7,306 bases of DNA, from assembly GCA_023251695.1 (NCBI GenBank), contig JAHEYE010000173.1, positions 1-7,306 of the forward strand. The letters are read 5' to 3'. A program made the translations under genes and the position numbers. Position 1 is the first letter of the stretch, and each line of letters begins with the position of its first letter. Below the pieces are notes generated by a model, which saw only the letters and a program-made list of their open reading frames with translations, was not told the origin of the DNA and did no database searches. Shown piece after piece: positions 4,428 to 7,306 of the stretch. Origin of the DNA: Sphingobacteriaceae bacterium (GTDB lineage Bacteria; Bacteroidota; Bacteroidia; B-17B0; Aurantibacillaceae).

Positions 4428-7306
4428 ATGAATATCAAGCATTTAGTCATATTGCTTTTATTTCTTATTGCCCAAATTGGGCGTTCTCAAACCGCCGTGC
4501 CTACCGCAACCCAGACTTTTCCATTGCATGTTGAAGGATATGTAACTGATTTGAAAGGAAATGGAATGCCCGGTGTTTCGGTTGCTGTTAATGCAGGAGG
4601 TAAAGTAATCAATAATATTACCACTGATGGAACCGGAAAATACGCTTTTGATTTACCTCTCAATAATGATTATACTATTATAGTTTCGAAAGCAGGAATG
4701 GCTACAAAAAAATATGCTGTTTCAACGCGTGGTGTTCCGGATGAAAAATCAACCAGTAAATTTTCGTCGGTTGAAGCAAGTTTAACATTATTCGAGAAAC
4801 TTGATGGTGTTGATTATTCATTACTCAATCAACCCTTGAACAAATACAATTATAATCCGGCAAAAGATAATTTCGAGTATGATAAAAATTATCTGGATCA
4901 GATGCTTGGAGGTTTGCAGAATTTAATGACGAGACAACAGGCCGAATTAACCAAGCGGAAGGATGTAGAAGCCAATTATCAGGCGGCAGTAAAAGCAGGT
5001 GATAAATCTTTCCAGAAAAACGAATGGCAGGCGGCGAAAGCATCTTATCAGGAAGCATTAGCTTTAAAACCTAATGAAGCGTGGCCTAAAGCCCAATTGG
5101 CGCAAATTGATAAAACAATTGCTGAATTAGCAGCATTAGACAAAAAGAAAGCAGACGACGCTAAAAAAGCTGCTGAAGATGCAGCAAAGAAAAAAGCGGA
5201 GGAAGAATTAAACGCAAAATATTTAGCAGCACTTAAAAAAGGTGATGATGCCTTTGCAAAAAAAGAATGGCCGGTGGCTAAAGCAGGTTATACCGAAGCA
5301 TTGAGTTATAAAACGGCTGAATCTTATCCGAAGGCACAGTTAGCAGCTATAGATAAAGCAATTGCAGATGCTGCAAAAGCGAAAGCCGATGCCGATGCGA
5401 AAGCTGCAGCTGAAGCTAAATATTTGGCTGCTATAAAAAAAGGTGATGATGCCTTTGCCGGAAAAAGTTGGGTGGTTGCAAAAGCGGGTTATAATGAAGC
5501 ATTAGGTATTAAACCAAATGAGCAATATCCGAAAGATAAAATTGCTGCCATTGACAAGGCACTTGCTGATGAAGCAGCCGCTTTAAAAAACAAAGCTGAG
5601 ATAGAAGCGAAATATGTTGCGGCAATAAAAAAAGGTGATGACGCATTTGCAGGAAAAAGTTGGGTGATGGCAAAAGCAGGATATAATGAAGCATTAGGAA
5701 TTAAACCTAACGAACAGTATCCGAAAGATAAAATTGCTGCGATTGATAAAGCTATTGCGGATGAAGCCGCCGCAAAAGCAAAAGTGGATGCCGATGCCAA
5801 GGCAAAAGCTGAATTGGAAGCAAAATATTTAGCGGCAGTGAAAAAAGGAGACGATGGTTTTGCTGCAAAAAATTGGACCAATGCACTTGCAGGATATAAT
5901 GAAGCGCTTGGTATTAAGTCAGGAGAGCAGTATCCTAAAGATAAAATTGCAGCAATTAATAAATTATTAGGCGATGAGGCTGCAGCCAAAGCAAAAGCTG
6001 ATGCCGATGCTAAGTCCAAAGCCGAGTTACAGGCAAAATACGCTGCGGCAATAAAAAAAGGTGACGACGCTTTTACAGCAAAAAATTGGGTGAATGCAAA
6101 AGCTGGATACAATGAAGCTCTAGGTTTAAAACCGGGCGAACAATATCCAAAAGATAAAATTGCTGCTATTGATAAATTATTGGGCGATGAAGCCGCGGCT
6201 AAAGCCAAAGCAGATGCCGACGCGAAAGCAAAAGCGGAATTTGAAGCGAAATATTTAGCAGCTGTCAAAAAAGGAGATGATGCATTCGCTTCAAAAACAT
6301 GGGCAACCGCGCGTACCGGTTACAATGAAGCTTTAGGAATTAAACCTAACGAACCATATCCGAAAACCCAATTAGCCGCAATCGAAAAAGCAATTGCAGA
6401 TGAAAAAGCAAACATGGATGCGGCAGCAAAGGCAAAAGCTGAAGCAGAACTGAATGCTAAATATCAGGCAGCTGTTAAAAAAGGAGATGATGGGTTTGCT
6501 GCCAAAACTTGGTCATCTGCAAAAAGCGCGTATAATGAAGCGCTTGGTTATAAACCCGCTGAGGCTTATCCTAAAACACAAATTGCATTAATTGATAAAG
6601 CATTGGCGGATGAAGCGGCCCTAAAAGCAAAAGCGGATGGAGATGCAAAAACTGCTGCTGAGCTCAATGCAAAATACCAGGTCGCCATAAAAAAGGGCGA
6701 CGATGCATTTAATAAAAAAGATTGGGTAAACGCGCGGGCGGGATACAATGAAGCTCTCACAATAAAACCCGGTGAACAATATCCAAAAGATAAATTAGCC
6801 GCAATTATAAAAGCAATTGCTGATGAAAAAAATGCACTCGATGCAGCGGCAAAAGCAAAAGCAGAGGCGGAACTGAATGCAAAATACAATGCTGCCATCA
6901 AAAAAGGAGATGATGCTTATGCGAAAAAAGACTGGGCCACCGCACGTGTCGGTTTTACAGAGGCAACTATTCTGAAACCGGGCGAGCAATACCCGAAAGA
7001 TAAATTAATTGCCCTCGATAAAATTGCAGCAGCTATAAAAGCAGCAGCAACAAATACGGTTGCTCCTCAGCCTACCGTCGCATCAACCCCAACTGTTACG
7101 CAACCAACACCGGAAGAAAAATACGCTGCTGCTATTAAAAAAGCAAACGATAATTTTGATGTGAAGAATTATAAGCCCGCTAAAAAATTATACGAAGAAG
7201 CCCTTATTTGGAAAAGTGGCGATGAATACGCAATGGGCCGTCTGGCTGAAATAGAAAAAATATTAAATTCAGATGCGAATACCGGGGTTGACGAACGTAA
7301 AAAAGC
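4428..7306 (+). CDS. Secreted CarboxypepD-regulatory-like / TPR tandem-repeat protein (3' partial)
   Basis: The frame is open from the ATG at 4428 to the right edge (959 complete codons, no stop), so the C-terminus is unknown. Residues 1-20 are a signal peptide (MNIKH, then VILLLFLIAQIG, likely cleavage near GRS/QTA). Residues ~33-101 resemble a carboxypeptidase-regulatory-like beta domain (VEGYVTDLKGNGMPGVSVAV, then TTDGTGKYAFDLPL). A linking segment of ~80 residues (FEKLDGVDYSLLNQPLNKYN) follows. From ~182 onward there are 11 tandem units, each one TPR motif plus an extra helix and an Ala/Lys-rich linker. A Pro/Thr-rich spacer (residues 875-895) precedes the last, divergent unit. No catalytic motif is seen. 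TPRs usually hold protein partners, so a periplasmic or surface scaffold role is inference. Ala/Lys-rich stretches may attract automatic labels such as TolA; I see no evidence for that. The start has no Shine-Dalgarno sequence. A C-terminal OmpA-like or type IX sorting domain could lie beyond the window. Confidence 0.88.
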   Translation, partial: MNIKHLVILLLFLIAQIGRSQTAVPTATQTFPLHVEGYVTDLKGNGMPGVSVAVNAGGKVINNITTDGTGKYAFDLPLNNDYTIIVSKAGMATKKYAVSTRGVPDEKSTSKFSSVEASLTLFEKLDGVDYSLLNQPLNKYNYNPAKDNFEYDKNYLDQMLGGLQNLMTRQQAELTKRKDVEANYQAAVKAGDKSFQKNEWQAAKASYQEALALKPNEAWPKAQLAQIDKTIAELAALDKKKADDAKKAAEDAAKKKAEEELNAKYLAALKKGDDAFAKKEWPVAKAGYTEALSYKTAESYPKAQLAAIDKAIADAAKAKADADAKAAAEAKYLAAIKKGDDAFAGKSWVVAKAGYNEALGIKPNEQYPKDKIAAIDKALADEAAALKNKAEIEAKYVAAIKKGDDAFAGKSWVMAKAGYNEALGIKPNEQYPKDKIAAIDKAIADEAAAKAKVDADAKAKAELEAKYLAAVKKGDDGFAAKNWTNALAGYNEALGIKSGEQYPKDKIAAINKLLGDEAAAKAKADADAKSKAELQAKYAAAIKKGDDAFTAKNWVNAKAGYNEALGLKPGEQYPKDKIAAIDKLLGDEAAAKAKADADAKAKAEFEAKYLAAVKKGDDAFASKTWATARTGYNEALGIKPNEPYPKTQLAAIEKAIADEKANMDAAAKAKAEAELNAKYQAAVKKGDDGFAAKTWSSAKSAYNEALGYKPAEAYPKTQIALIDKALADEAALKAKADGDAKTAAELNAKYQVAIKKGDDAFNKKDWVNARAGYNEALTIKPGEQYPKDKLAAIIKAIADEKNALDAAAKAKAEAELNAKYNAAIKKGDDAYAKKDWATARVGFTEATILKPGEQYPKDKLIALDKIAAAIKAAATNTVAPQPTVASTPTVTQPTPEEKYAAAIKKANDNFDVKNYKPAKKLYEEALIWKSGDEYAMGRLAEIEKILNSDANTGVDERKK
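4971..7250 (+). repeat. Eleven in-frame tandem repeats, mostly 210-213 bp (TPR-type units)
   Basis: Units begin at about 4971, 5214, 5415, 5607, 5820, 6033, 6246, 6456, 6669, 6879 and 7116, measured from the conserved GD/GDD motif. Spacings are 81, 67, 64, 71, 71, 71, 70, 71, 70 and 79 residues. The core consensus is AKYxAAIKKGDDAFAxKxW followed by AKAGYNEALGIKPNEQYPK and KIAAIDKAIADE. With the Tyr of AKY as position 1, TPR signature positions G8, W17, A20, Y24, A27 and P32 line up. The rest of each unit is a third helix and an Ala/Lys/Asp/Glu-rich linker (KAKADADAKAKAELE type). The first unit (AVKAGDKSFQKNEW) and the last (AIKKANDNFDVKNY) are the most divergent, as expected for the edges of an array expanded from its middle. 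Confidence 0.93.
5427..5774 (+). repeat. Most similar adjacent pair of units (third and fourth)
   Basis: The 52-codon cores at 5427-5582 and 5619-5774 encode the same residue at 50 of 52 positions; the exceptions are Val/Met and Leu/Ile. They differ silently at 19 further codons by my count. The linker between them is 7 residues shorter than in the 71-residue units. This fits a duplication that has since diverged mostly at synonymous sites under protein-level constraint. Confidence 0.85.

Noticed and set aside
5489..6268. Long minus-strand open frame of 259 codons, Ala/Ser/Phe-rich and repetitive
   Set aside because: It is the antisense image of the repeat array: biased codons repeated in register avoid stops on the other strand. 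It has no promoter, start context or recognisable domain, and its repeats mirror the plus-strand units.
6566..6901. Minus-strand open frame of 111 codons
   Set aside because: Same cause as above; it lies entirely within the plus-strand repeat units and shows the same antisense composition.
4971..7250. CRISPR or VNTR-type intergenic repeat array
   Set aside because: The repeats are in frame, ~210 bp long, diverged at silent sites and encode TPR motifs, so they are protein repeats and not a CRISPR or non-coding satellite.
4428..7306. TolA-like envelope protein
   Set aside because: The Ala/Lys-rich helices look similar in composition only. There is no N-terminal transmembrane anchor of the TolA kind, and the units carry TPR signature residues instead.

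Overview
The window looks like chromosomal DNA of an AT-rich member of the Bacteroidota. Four things point there: an outer-membrane DUF5916/CBM9-like barrel protein, a CarboxypepD-regulatory-like domain at the front of a secreted repeat protein, start codons without a Shine-Dalgarno sequence, and a TAnnTTTG-type -7 element in the one intergenic gap. Genus or family cannot be told from the sequence alone. I see no tRNA, rRNA, IS element, CRISPR array or defence island.

Layout, left to right. (1) 1-989, +: the C-terminal two-thirds of a PLP-dependent cystathionine beta-synthase with a C-terminal CBS-domain pair; the 5' end lies outside the window. (2) 1004-3211, +, only 14 nt downstream: a complete 735-aa exported protein with an N-terminal CBM9-like beta domain and a C-terminal DUF5916 outer-membrane barrel, most likely starting at TTG. 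(3) 3213-4349, -: a complete 378-aa FAD-dependent oxidoreductase of the DAO family, whose stop codon is one base from that of gene 2 (tail to tail). (4) 4350-4427: a 78-bp divergent intergenic region, the only real promoter space here. (5) 4428-7306, +: a secreted protein of at least 959 residues that runs off the right edge. It has a signal peptide, a carboxypeptidase-regulatory-like beta domain, a linking segment and then 11 tandem TPR-containing units of mostly 70-71 residues joined by Ala/Lys-rich helices.

The first three genes look like ordinary housekeeping or envelope genes, and no shared pathway is evident. Genes 1 and 2 may be co-transcribed because of their spacing, but their functions (sulfur amino-acid metabolism and outer-membrane transport or binding) do not obviously connect. 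Genes 3 and 4 are divergent and could share regulatory DNA.

The most unusual object is the right-hand repeat protein. Its array has near-identical neighbouring units at the protein level with many silent differences, length changes of exactly one heptad, and a short A-tract conserved at the same place in each unit. It is a plausible periplasmic or cell-surface scaffold of undescribed function, but nothing here shows a new enzymatic or defence system.
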